NCBI GenBank assembly: GCA_032173965.1
Contig: CM063292.1
Span: 8,218,001-8,282,000 of the forward strand
Direction: 5' to 3'
Origin: Sitta carolinensis
Lineage: Eukaryota > Chordata > Aves > Passeriformes > Sittidae
Length of the DNA stretch: 64,000 nucleotides
Under the pieces are notes generated by a model. It was not told the DNA's origin and did no database searches. It saw only the letters and a program-made list of their open reading frames with translations. Every line of letters begins with the position of its first letter. Positions within the stretch are counted from its first letter, which is position 1. The position numbers and the translations under genes were made by a program. Of the stretch, positions 1 to 11,196 are shown piece by piece.

Positions 1-3000
1 CTTTTGATGTCCCTCTGGTTTGGCCAATGTGGGTGAAGGAGTTGTCTTTCATTCCCCAATCATGGTGGTCTGCAGAAAAATCTATGAAAAGGGAATAATT
101 CTTTGAATAAAGGGAGTCAGACTGACCTCTCCAAGCTGTTTGGAGAAATGTCATGTCGTTATTCACCACCCAGGCACCCTGAATGCTGTCCTGGAGGATG
201 GAGGGTGGTGCAGGCAAGCTGTGAGAGGCCAGGAGATCATCAGTGAGCCCCAGCTGCCTCAAGCACATTGCTGAGCACAGTGCAGCAGGCAGGAGCCCCC
301 GACACGCTGGAGGCCAGCAGAGGCAGGGCTGGCAGCACGGAGAGCTGAGCCCAGGAGCTGGAGGTGCCTGGAGCCCAGGGAGTGATGTGCTCCGCGATCA
401 GCACATTCCTTCTGAGGAGCTCGGGGACAGCTCTGTGTGCTGCCAGTGGCTCTGGCACAGCTGCCATGTCTGCCCTTCAGCACACAAAGCAGTGCCAGCC
501 CTGAGATCTCCAAACCCCCCGCCAGTGCCAGCCTGCCTTCACCACAGGTTTAGGGCAGCCTGGGAAGCCCACTGAGTGCTGGATTAGGATGGAGCCTGGC
601 AAGGAAACTCCAATATCTCCAGGCCTGGGAGCGAGACTGTGAACAGAAACAGCTCCGTGGTGCAGATCAGTGTCTGGGTATTTTACTGGATGTGGTTTGA
701 AATGAAATAGGGGCTCCATAGTTAAATGTACTCATTCTGTCAAGAACACTCCGGCTTCAATTTTTCCTTCATGACTGTAAAAAGATCCAATTTCCACTAT
801 GAAGTCTGGAAAATTATATCAACTATCAGGGTAGAATTAGACCTGATAGAAGCTTGGTGATCTTAAAAAGTACGAGATGTATCCATTTTTCATTGTAAGA
901 AGATTTTAGCTTTCCACTGGGCTTATTAATTTTTGTACCTTTTGTATTGTATTCTACCTTTTTTTTTTTTAATAAGTAATGTTAAAAACAAGATCTTTAT
1001 TCCAAATGTTCATTTATTTTTAGCTTCCTGATGAATTTCTAATTTTTTTTTTTTTAATAAAATGAGCAGGAATATAAAGGATGGAAAAAATCCACAGCAC
1101 CCCATTCAGAGGCAAAGAAAAGAGTAAATACATTCATTGCTTTCCTCAGAAGAAATGTATTGTGCAGCTGCTGTGGAATACAATATTGAGATGAAAATGA
1201 AGCTGCAATGGAAATGGAATGAGAAATAGGTATTTGCTTCTGGGTGAGCGCAACAAACCTATCAGCTACCCAGTTAAAATCAGCAGCCCCATCTCCCCAG
1301 TTCCTGATGACTAAATAAACCCCAGGTAAAAGGACAGGGCAATAAGACAAAAGGAAAGGAGGGAAATGAAGCTGCCAAAGGAAAGAGAAGTGTTTCTGCA
1401 AAGGTCAGTAAGGGATAAGATTAGTTTGGAGTAAGCCAGTCCTACAGTGTAATTTGCAATATTTTCAAACACTTCAGAATAAGCATTCCTTGCTATTTTT
1501 AATATGGGCTTTGAGCCATGACTATCTAAATGGAGAGAGGAGGCATTAAAAGTTCACAGGGCTTGATATTGCCTGTAAAGAGGGAGCCCCTACAGAATTT
1601 TATTTTATTAGTAACCTTTATTAGCCTTGTAGCCAGTGCTGATTAAAGTATTGTGGCATATCTGTCAGCAGCAGGAATGCATGGGGATTATTAGCAACTG
1701 CATTTAAAAGTCTAAGAGCCAAGAGGTAGAGCCACAAGCCTGGAATACTAATTCCCATTTTATTCAGTGTAAACAGTCAAAGGATGGATAATAGCTTACT
1801 TGTCTCATTTTATTGGCATGTTTATCTGTCCTTTTGCTCTTCTCTCTCACCGTGTAACTAAGACAGCAGAAAATAATACAAAATATGAGGCACTTACAAG
1901 CCTGGGTCAAATTGATTTCAGTGCAGAATATCCAAATTTGGCTGGTCAAACATAACTTCTACCCCCATGGACTAATGGCTTCATTGGAATATAGAAGCTC
2001 AAGCTGCTCACAGGCAGATATGGACTAAATACTGATGGGGAAGTGTATGCAGCCTTTTAGAGTTCTGTCTGCAGACAGATTCCAGGTCTTTACTGAAGGA
2101 TTTTGTTTATCATGTGAGGAATCTTATGTAGACATAACTTCCATCCCAGCTGACTCAAATTTCTTCACTGAGAATATTCACAATTCACGATTCAAACTGA
2201 GCTGTATAAGCAGCTGAGTCACATTGCATTCTTTTATCTTGGGACTTAATAAAGTATTTAATAGTTTAAGAAATTTAACTCAAATCATTTTTGTGATGCC
2301 CAAAGCAATTTTTTTTTTTTTTCCATGACTCTGCTGTAATTACAGCAAAAGCCTTTTTGGTCAATATTCAAATCAATGGATTTTCTTTAGTATAAATGCA
2401 AGGCAAACATTAATGACATTAACAACCTGGTTTGAGTTAAACCCCACTTGGAAATGGATAAACGTTTATGAACAATATCTTTTAATATTTGTGATGCTCT
2501 GCTCATTGCTACATTCCCAAAAATCCTGAGACAAAATAGGCAAAATTAACCCAAGCTCTCCTGCTGAGTTAGGAAAACAATCTGAGTCCAATTCAAGGGA
2601 TAGAATCTCTCTGTTGATGTAGATCACAGTGAAAAGTCTTGGAAAGGTTTATCTTCCCTCCCTATGACAGAAAAGTTCTGTCTGGCACAGAATTAAAACC
2701 AGGGGATCATAAACCACTGCTGAGAATTATTTAAAAGCACAAAGAGATGGGTTCTACCCAAGACAACTGTGAATGGTGACTCGAGATCACCAATGATGCT
2801 TTTGCATTTTTTTCCCTAGAAAACCTTTTATGAGGTTGAGCATGACAGATCTCAAAGTTTCAAGTAAGTAATCTCAAGTGCCCTCTTCTAAAATAACATT
2901 GATAAAATATAATCATAGGAATAACTGTAACATTTCTCGTGGACTCTAAATAAATGTCATGTACACATAATTAATTAAATCAATGAATACGATGAGTTAG

Positions 3001-5297
3001 CAAGGTGTAGATTAGAAGTTTAATAAGCATATAGAAAATGTCTCAGAAGGCAATCAAAAAACCCAGTGTTGTCTTCTGGAGTGCTTTTGTAAACAACTGA
3101 CTGCTCTGTTTCTGAAATTGTTGTGTAATTTAAAGCTGACAGTCTTGCCCAGTTTAAAATCTGTACGAATGAATGTATTTGCCTCTAAATATTTGGTAAT
3201 TTAGCCTGCTTTGTTTCTTGATGACTTAATGACTTTAACATGTCCGTCTGTAGTACTTGCAATTCCCAGGCAAAGCTGTATTTCCCCGTGTGCCTGTGGA
3301 TAAATATTGTTTGTTCCCTGCACTCCCCGAGCTTATGCCTGTGGGGTGTGAGCAGAGCCTGGCAGCACTTTGGGATCCACCACCCCCAGGTGCCAGTCTC
3401 CTGCAGGTACTGAACCTCCCCTCCTCTACCTGATATTGCCACTGGAAGAGGTGTCATGAATCACTATTACCTCTCTACTGAAGCAAAAAGAGTTGAGTTA
3501 AATCTCCCCAGTGCTTCCTGGCCCTCTGTAGCACACCTATTATGCTACCTTAATATGGATTACTGTGATTTTTCTGCTCTTGCTAAAAAAGAGCCGTCTG
3601 TATTCCAGTTTTTCATCTGCTTCTATTATTTCTGCTGGACTGCTCAGAGGCACCCTTGTCAGTTGTACAGGAAACTTCTTGCAAAGCACAGAATTTGTTA
3701 TTCTGATTGACATTTTCAAAGCAGGAGGTCCTGAATGTCTAAGTAAATTCTATCCCACTGTCTTACTGATAATGTAACACTTGTAGTGATATTTTCTTAT
3801 CACAAAGACTTTGTTTCATGCTTTTGCTAATTTTTCCTGCTGTGCTTTGTGGTTCTTTCATCACTTTTATCCATCTATTTTATTTCTTTTGGACCAATTT
3901 CATTATGGCCTTGCCACTTGGTCTGGCCTCATAAAGTTACATAATAAACTGTAAATTTAGGTCTCAGCTTAACTTTCCCTAAGATAAATATAGCTTTTCT
4001 GTTCAACCAGTTATTGGTGCTTTCATAAATGTTCTGGATTTAAACTGTTGCAGGACTAGGTCAAATCTACATGAAGATGAATACCCAACCAGAATTTTAA
4101 CTAGGATTCAATGCATGTAAATTTATCAGCCTGGATACTTTTTGGGGGTTGCAACCAGAAATTTAGAGGAAGTATTGATGCAGCACAGCCTGAAGAACTC
4201 AAAGTTGCAAATTTTTTCTATTCTGCAAAAACTCATGGTGGTGCAAAATTGTCAAAAAACATCTGCAGTTCTGAACACCCCTCAGAGATTGGAATAATGG
4301 GCAATATCTTGTCTATTTTGCTCTCCAGACCAGTTAGCAGAAGCTTAAACTATCTGCTTGAGGTCCATCTAGCAATTACTGATATTCTATGGTAAAGTTT
4401 ATTAAGCCTGCAAAAAACATTTGTGGTAGAGTGAGAAAAAGAATTTTTATTATTTTTAAATTATTATTTATTTAATGATTATTTACTTAAAAAGAGCAAA
4501 ACTAATTTTTTGATAAACACAAACCTCCACCAGGGTATATTTTCACAGATGACACAGAATGTTTTCCAACAGAGCTTTGCTCTACTACCCCTGTACCAAA
4601 CCACTCGGTTGCATTTAAGTAAAAATAACCTGTTGAGTTACATTCAATGCATGGTTTAGAGAATAATTGTGTCTACAGAACTTCTTGATGAGTTTGAGAT
4701 ATAAATATGCCTATGCTTTGAAACTATAAATAAGAAAACACAATCATAAATTAGAAAATAATATATGGATACAATAAGTAGCCCGGAAACAGATTCCAAC
4801 ACTGATCAGATATTTCTGAATAATTTGTTGTTCCATCAATAGTTATAAAAGAGGGTGAGAATTGATCAAATACTGTACAATATGAGAATGTCTTGGGAAA
4901 TACAGATATACAGATCCATTTTTAATTTCAGAGATACTGTAATCTATTTTTATGTCAGTGTACAATATGTTGATGTGAGGCTGCAAGAAAAAAATGCTAT
5001 TACGATTACTTGTTCATAGCATTTGCCTCAGTTCAAAGAATTGATTTTCCTATTTATTTGACTTGTGACATTAGAGTTCTCTGTGACTTGTTCAAGAAAG
5101 TAATCTGCAAATTTCACAGAAAATTTGGCATTTGGAATGACAGTGCAAATAAGGGAAAGCAACAAAACTTTTCCCACGTAATTTTGATGGATAAGGTGAT
5201 TATTTTTTCTCAGCACTACTCCTCCTGATCTGAAGACATCCTTAAGTCTTGTTTCAGTGCTCTCTTCAAAGAATCCACAAGAGGCTTAGGATGGCAG
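1..5297. other. Unique non-coding sequence, no gene seen
   Basis: This AT-rich stretch has only short ORFs (at most about 115 codons) without exon-like context. A GC-richer patch lies at about 240-560; it opens short ORFs on both strands, but I recognise no repeat or protein in it. Poly-T/poly-A runs occur near 960-970, 1043-1055 and 2310-2322. No CR1 or LTR signature was recognised. It may hold conserved regulatory sequence, which cannot be judged without comparison to other birds. Confidence 0.6.
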
Positions 5298-5470
5298 CAA
5301 TCTCCAGGTTTAGCAATCTCCAGGTCCAGCAATCTCCAGGTTTAGCAATCTCCAGGTCCAGCAATCTCCAGGTCCAGCAATCTCCAGGTTTAGCAATCTC
5401 CAGGTCCAGCAATCTCCAGGTCCAGCACTCTCCAGGTCCAGCACTCTCCAGGTTTAGCAGTCCCCAGTTA
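5298..5470. repeat. 16-bp minisatellite, about 10 units
   Basis: Ten consecutive 16-bp units read CAATCTCCAGGTYYAG, followed by a degenerate partial unit. Two variants, ending TTTAG (T) or TCCAG (C), run in the order T C T C C T C C C T, and the last units carry CACTCT instead of CAATCT. The T-C-C triplet occurs twice in succession, which suggests growth by duplication of a 48-bp block. It is open in some frames and gives a spurious repetitive ORF. It abuts a CR1 fragment on the right. Confidence 0.95.
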
Positions 5471-5622
5471 CTGGGTGATGACACCATCACTGCCCAGCCC
5501 TGGAGGGACTGACAGATTCGTGGCTGTGGCACTGGGGTTGGCAGTGCTGAGTTAATTAATGGCTGCACTCCATGACCTGAAAGGTCTTTTCCAGCCTAAA
5601 CCACTCCACAGTTCTACACCAG
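5471..5622 (+). mobile_element. CR1 LINE fragment, 3' end
   Basis: The sequence follows the avian CR1 3' UTR: a CACCATC...CCTGGAGGG segment, then GGCAGTGCTGAGTTAAT, then GACCTGAAAGGTCTTTTCCA, ending in a degenerate ATTCTA-type tail near 5622. CR1 is the main non-LTR retrotransposon of birds, and most copies are 5'-truncated as here. The left boundary merges with the 16-bp minisatellite, so the exact truncation point is uncertain. It has no coding capacity. Confidence 0.8.
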
Positions 5623-6197
5623 GATGTGGGAAGGGAGAATTCCTGAAATGTTCTGGCCAGGGTTCAAGCTCTGGGAAACCTGGGTACCTGGCAATAACTG
5701 TGCAAGTCTCCTTGAGTTAACTGAGTTTCCTGCTGTGTTTGTTGGGTGGTGTGAAACTGGGACAATAGGAAGGGAAAGAAAGGAAGGATTATTGAATGGA
5801 AAAGGGGGGTTTATCACCCAAAAGGTCCAGGAGTAAATTATCATTCACAGTTAATCATGGAAGCAAATTTTAAAGATCATGATGCTCAGAAAACAAAGAA
5901 TTTCAGTTCTCACATGAGAGAATTGATTTATCATGAATCAGTTTAGTCACACATTTAAATAATTTACACAAATAATAAAGCTACCTGGTATGGTAAAAGT
6001 TGAGAATAGTAACACAAGAAGTAAGATGTAGTTAACTACTTCTCTATTACTCTGATCTGAATGGAAAACCTGATATAAAGAGGAGGAAAAGTTATATAAA
6101 TTAGGAAAGGACAGGATAAAAAATGTACTTTCTTCCCCTTAAGCCATGTTGGAGAAACTCCTTCAGTTTGATGGGTACAGCAGCTCAGCACGTTTTC
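5623..6197. other. Unique non-coding sequence
   Basis: I see no gene or recognised repeat here. The sequence becomes AT-rich after about 5820. Confidence 0.5.
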
Positions 6198-6240
6198 GGG
6201 GTTTTTTTTTTTTTTTTTTGGGGGGGGGGGTTTGTTGGGG
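6198..6240. repeat. Poly-T / poly-G tract
   Basis: A run of 18 T (6202-6219) is followed directly by 11 G (6220-6230), with G4 blocks on both sides (6198-6201 and 6237-6240). The G runs on the plus strand could form a G-quadruplex. Run lengths at such sites are often wrong in assemblies. Confidence 0.9.
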
Positions 6241-6721
6241 TTTTTTTGTGAAAGCCTTTTATATCAGCAAACTTTTAGAAAACTTCATTTCTCTAGGAAA
6301 AAATCATGTTTTATATAGCTCCTGAAATATCTTAAGAAAAGTAATTGCATTTATTATTGACCAGTAGGCAGTAATTTTGAGTCCTCACCAGATTCCTAGC
6401 ATTCATTACTTCAAAAGCAGTAGTTTCCAATTAAAAGGTTAAAATAGCAACTTTTAAGGAAAGAATTTTTTTATCTCTAAAAAATAAGAAGCTGAAACGA
6501 CTTCCTGCCAGACAAGGTGATAGCCCTTCTCATAAAAGCTTGAAAATGACTACACCTGAAGCCAATAGTCGCAATTACATGAAAAATGTTCTGATCAGAT
6601 TATACTAATTACCACTGAATCCTCATTAATGTCCACAGCCGTTGCTGTCAGGGCTTTGAAGGAGGTGTGGGGATGGTGCAGCACCTTCTCCCCCAGGAGA
6701 ATGTTCAGTGCTGTCTGCAGA
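6241..6721. other. Unique non-coding sequence
   Basis: AT-rich single-copy-looking sequence leads into the large minisatellite. No gene or repeat signature was recognised. Confidence 0.5.
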
Positions 6722-8775
6722 GCCAGCTGGGGAGCAGAGCAGAGCTGCTCCTGTGCCCTGGTCTCACCGGGAGCAGAGCATTGCTGCTCCTGTGCCCTGG
6801 TCTCACTGGAGCATTGCTGCTCCTGTGCCCTGGTCTCACTGGAGCATTGCTGCTCCTGTGCCCTGGTCTCACTGGGAGCATTGCTGCTCCTGTGCCCTGG
6901 TCTCACTGGGAGCAGAGCAGTGCTGCTCCTGTGCCCTGGTCTCACTGGGAGCATTGCTGCTCCTGTGCCCTGGTCTCACTGGGAGCATTGCTGCTCCTGT
7001 GCCCTGGTCTCACCGGGAGCAGAGCATTGCTGCTCCTGTGCCCTGGTCTCACCGGGAGCAGAGCATTGCTGCTCCTGTGCCCTGGTCTCACCGGGAGCAG
7101 AGCAGTGCTGCTCCTGTGCCCTGGTCTCACCGGGAGCAGAGCAGTGCTGCTCCTGTGCCCTGGTCTCACCGGGAGCAGAGCAGTGCTGCTCCTGTGCCCT
7201 GGTCTCACCGGGAGCAGAGCAGTGCTGCTCCTGTGCCCTGGTCTCACTGGGAGCATTGCTGCTCCTGTGCCCTGGTCTCACCGGGAGCATTGCTGCTCCT
7301 GTGCCCTGGTCTCACCGGGAGCATTGCTGCTCCTGTGCCCTGGTCTCACTGGGAGCAGAGCATTGCTGCTCCTGTGCCCTGGTCTCACCGGGAGCAGAGC
7401 TGCTCCTGTGCCCTGGTCCACCGGGAGCAAGCATTGCTGCTCCTGTGCCCTGGTCCACTGGGAGCAGAGCAGTGCTGCTCCTGTGCCCTGGTCTCACCGG
7501 GAGCAGAGCATTGCTGCTCCTGTGCCCTGGTCTCACTGGGAGCATTGCTGCTCCTGTGCCCTGGTCTCACTGGGAGCATTGCTGCTCCTGTGCCCTGGTC
7601 TCACTGGGAGCAGAGCAGTGCTGCTCCTGTGCCCTGGTCTCACTGGGAGCATTGCTGCTCCTGTGCCCTGGTCTCACTGGGAGCATTGCTGCTCCTGTGC
7701 CCTGGTCTCACTGGGAGCAGAGCTGCTCCTGTGCCCTGGTCTCACTGGGAGCAGAGCTGCTCCTGTGCCCTGGTCTCACTGGAGCAGAGCAGTTGCTGCT
7801 CCTGTGCCCTGGTCTCACTGGGAGCAGAGCTGCTCCTGTGCCCTGGTCTCACTGGGAGCATTGCTGCTCCTGTGCCCTGGTCTCACTGGGAGCATTGCTG
7901 CTCCTGTGCCCTGGTCTCACTGGGAGCAGAGCAGTGCTGCTCCTGTGCCCTGGTCTCACCGGGAGCAGAGCATTGCTGCTCCTGTGCCCTGGTCTCACTG
8001 GGAGCATTGCTGCTCCTGTGCCCTGGTCTCACTGGGAGCATTGCTGCTCCTGTGCCCTGGTCTCACTGGGAGCAGAGCATGCTGCTCCTGTGCCCTGGTC
8101 TCACTGGGAGCATTGCTGCTCCTGTGCCCTGGTCTCACTGGGAGCATGCTGCTCCTGTGCCCTGGTCTCACTGGGAGCAGAGCTGCTCCTGTGCCCTGGT
8201 CTCACTGGGAGCAGCTGCTCCTGTGCCCTGGTCTCACTGGGAGCAGAGCATTGCTGCTCCTGTGCCCTGGTCTCACTGGGAGCATTGCTGCTCCTGTGCC
8301 CTGGTCTCACTGGGAGCAGAGCAGTGCTGCTCCTGTGCCCTGGTCTCACTGGGAGCAGAGCAGTGCTGCTCCTGTGCCCTGGTCTCACTGGGAGCAGAGC
8401 AGTGCTGCTCCTGTGCCCTGGTCTCACTGGGAGCAGAGCTGCTCCTGTGCCCTGGTCTCACTGGAGCAGAGCATGCTGCTCCTGTGCCCTGGTCTCACTG
8501 GGAGCAGAGCAGTGCTGCTCCTGTGCCCTGGTCTCACTGGGAGCAGAGCATTGCTGCTCCTGTGCCCTGGTCTCACTGGGAGCAGAGCATGCTGCTCCTG
8601 TGCCCTGGTCTCACTGGGAGCAGAGCAGTGCTGCTCCTGTGCCCTGGTCTCACTGGGAGCAGAGCATTGCTGCTCCTGTGCCCTGGTCTCACTGGGAGCA
8701 TTGCTGCTCCTGTGCCCTGGTCTCACTGGGAGCATTGCTGCTCCTGTGCCCTGGTCTCACTGGGAGCAGTGCTGC
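6722..8775. repeat. Large 34/39-bp minisatellite (about 2 kb, roughly 55 units)
   Basis: The core unit is 34 bp: ATTGCTGCTCCTGTGCCCTG followed by GTCTCACTGGGAGC. Many units carry an extra AGAGC and are 39 bp; a few lose 1-5 bases. The array starts in GC-rich sequence just before 6730 and ends near 8775. No forward frame meets a stop inside a unit, so all three plus frames stay open for about 700 codons, each translating to variants of CSCALVSLGAE, LLLCPGLTGS or APVPWSHWEQ. This is a property of the unit, not evidence of a gene. Units with CACCGGG (CpG) lie mainly in 6760-7510, and CACTGGG units fill the rest. Each unit contains the inverted pair GGAGCA/TGCTCC. Array length is likely polymorphic and may be collapsed or expanded in the assembly. 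Confidence 0.97.
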
Positions 8776-10770
8776 TCTCTCCTCTGGGCTGAGGGGCAGC
8801 CACAGCTCCTCTGTGCCAGGGCATCACCACCCCATATCCTTCCCAAATAAAGCTGGTCTTCCTAAAATACAAAACCACACTGGTGAGGCAAATGCAGCAA
8901 TGCCAGGATGAAAGCTTGGATTTGTGCTGCCTTCTGTGTGAGCATTGCCACGTGCCCATGTCATCTTGACACCTGGAGACTGGCAGCTCCCAAAAATGTC
9001 TGAGAGACATTTCTCATAAGCTCCACCTGCACATCTCATTTGTACTTGAGGAGTACAACACTGTAAGTCAAGTTTAGGATGTTTTTCCAAAGTCTGGATG
9101 ACTCCAGCTCCAGGTGTTTCCTCTGCAGGCATGGAGTGACATCAAACTCTGCTGACCCTGCTCAATGCCCTGCAGGCAGATGGGGAAGAGAAAAGGCAGA
9201 TTTCTGTCTCTGGTAAAGCTCATATAGCTGGCAGAAATCAATCTGGACCCTTCTCTAGATCTGTTTTACCTTCACCTCGTGGCCTTGCACACGGTGGTAA
9301 ACACACATTAACACTGTGGGGAAGAAGCAGGAGCTGTGACTTCCAGCAACCTCAGCTGGGTCATGTTTGTAGTTCATTACTCTCAGGCTTCTGTGATTTA
9401 TCTCCAGAGAGATCTAGTGAGTTTTCACATAGCTATTATTCACAATTAAATATTAAAGGAAAATGTTATCTCATTCAGCTGAAATAAAACCCTGGCTGTA
9501 AGTTAACATTGATATCAAAATATATCTTAACATCCCACGTGTTATTTTTTAAGTGAATAAAAATTGACTTACTCTATACTAACAGACAAATTTATAAACC
9601 ACCATGTTCTAATAATGACAGAAATTAATTTGGAAAGCAGTTTGATAGTTGGTAAAATGTTATTACTAGCTGGGTAGACAGTACATTGCAGAGAGATTAA
9701 TGGCAGGAGGAGAAAACTTGCTGCAGACCTTTGGAACAGAAAATTTTCATGAGGTAATACAGAAAGCTGTTCTGAAGTACCTTTGCATCATCAAGAGGGA
9801 ATTTAATTTAGCTGTTCAATATTAGTGTCAAGCTCTGAGGAGCTCCTTGGATCACAGCAGCAGCAATTACCAAATCCATTGCTGGCAGTGCAATCCATCC
9901 CTCAGGGCAGGAGGTCAGGAAGCACCAATCTCCTGCCTGCTCTACATTTCATTTTTAGTGACCTCATTTCTAAACAATGCTTTAACTTGTAGCATTTTGT
10001 TATTTTTCACCTAGGAGAGCCACTGTACCAAGTTTGGAAGGTGTGGGTGTGTCAGATGTGTGAATGGCAGTGTTTTCCTTTGGCTGGCACTGCAGCTGGG
10101 GCAGGTCTCCAGCTTAGCAGGTCTTCTCTTAGGCCACATGAAGACCAACAATTGCATATTGAGCTTAACTGGTCTGCCAGGGCTGCTGGCTGCATTAGCA
10201 CTGGGACTTTTATTGCCTAAAAGCTACCAGGAAGCTATAAAGTGACATATCCAGCATAGTGAAAACTCAGCAACATTAAAAAGAACCATTATAGCTCCAC
10301 TTTGGGTGCCTGGAATACATTAAGTGTCACCAGTAGCCACTTTTATCTCACAATTAGGGATTATATATTGTTTGCTACATCAGTCTTAACTAATTAATTC
10401 TAATTATTCTAAATATTCAACCAAGTTGCTATAGACAAATAGAGGTAAGAAATTTTCTTTTTCTGAAGTTTATAATGGAAAGGTGTTTTTGTTTTGGGGG
10501 TTTTTTTTGTAAGCCAATTAAAACAAAAAAACAACATTAAAAAGAGCCAAACTACCACTTAATTTAACAGGATTTGTCTAGGAGCAGTTCTGATCATTTT
10601 TTGTTTGCTCTTTAAATTTTAAACAACAAAAACCTAATCTTTAAAGGTTTTGTTCAGCTCCTCTTCCCTCTTACACTGAGGTGAAGGAAAGAAAAAGTCA
10701 TAAATTGCCATAGTAATTTTCCTGTGATGCACCTTGGATAAAAAAAAAATCAACATTCCTAGAAAATTTT
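8776..10770. other. Unique non-coding sequence
   Basis: No gene or clear mobile element was recognised. The first 400 bp are moderately GC-rich; the rest is AT-rich with short A/T runs (for example 10740-10750). A 61-codon ORF at 10060-10245 translates to a leucine-rich peptide, but it has no exon context and I treat it as chance. Confidence 0.5.
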
Positions 10771-11196
10771 AATTGCTCTTCCTCATATTTCTTTATATAT
10801 TAAGGAAACGATGCACACTTGGAATGAAAAGCAAGAAAAAGCAGCGAATTTTTGTTTTACAAGTTCATCTTTCCTTGGACTTTGGTTTGGTTCCTTACAG
10901 CGCTCATAAGGATGTTCTATTTTCCAAGGAAGATTTAATGATGGCTCAGGCACTGCCCATAACAGCATTAATATCCCAAAATCCCAAAATCCCTGGGGCT
11001 GCAGGAGCCCTCCCAGTCCCCCCATCCCCAGCTGTGCCCACCCTGTGCCCAGCCCAGAGCTCTGGGTGCCACCTCCAGCCCTTCCTGGCACAGCCCAGGG
11101 ATGGGCACTGCACCCCTGCCTGGGCAGCCCCTGCCAAGGCTGCCCACCCTTGCCATGGGCAAATTCCTGCTCAGGTGCCCCCTGAGCCTGCCCTGG
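10771..11196 (-). repeat. Duplicated block, copy 1 (CR1 3' end plus 3' flank)
   Basis: This 426-bp block recurs at 51256-51672 in the same orientation. The left 202 bp (10771-10972) are not CR1-like by eye and differ from the other copy at 7 positions, so about 97 percent identity. They are followed by ATCCCAAA octamers (10973-10988 plus a partial unit; one octamer more than copy 2), which look like a CR1 terminal octamer array on the minus strand. The right part (about 10994-11196) reads as a minus-strand CR1 3' UTR and is nearly identical between copies. Similarity stops abruptly after CCCTGG at 11196, whereas copy 2 continues as CR1. Options are 3' transduction by a CR1, a segmental duplication, or an uncharacterised repeat family. 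Confidence 0.85.

Noticed and set aside
6722..8775. CRISPR-like array
   Set aside because: Units are contiguous without unique spacers, and the host is a vertebrate.
6629..8911. Three overlapping plus-strand ORFs of 694-760 codons
   Set aside because: They are produced by a stop-free 34/39-bp tandem unit and read equally well in all three frames. There are no splice or start contexts and no domain; the peptide is only the translated repeat.
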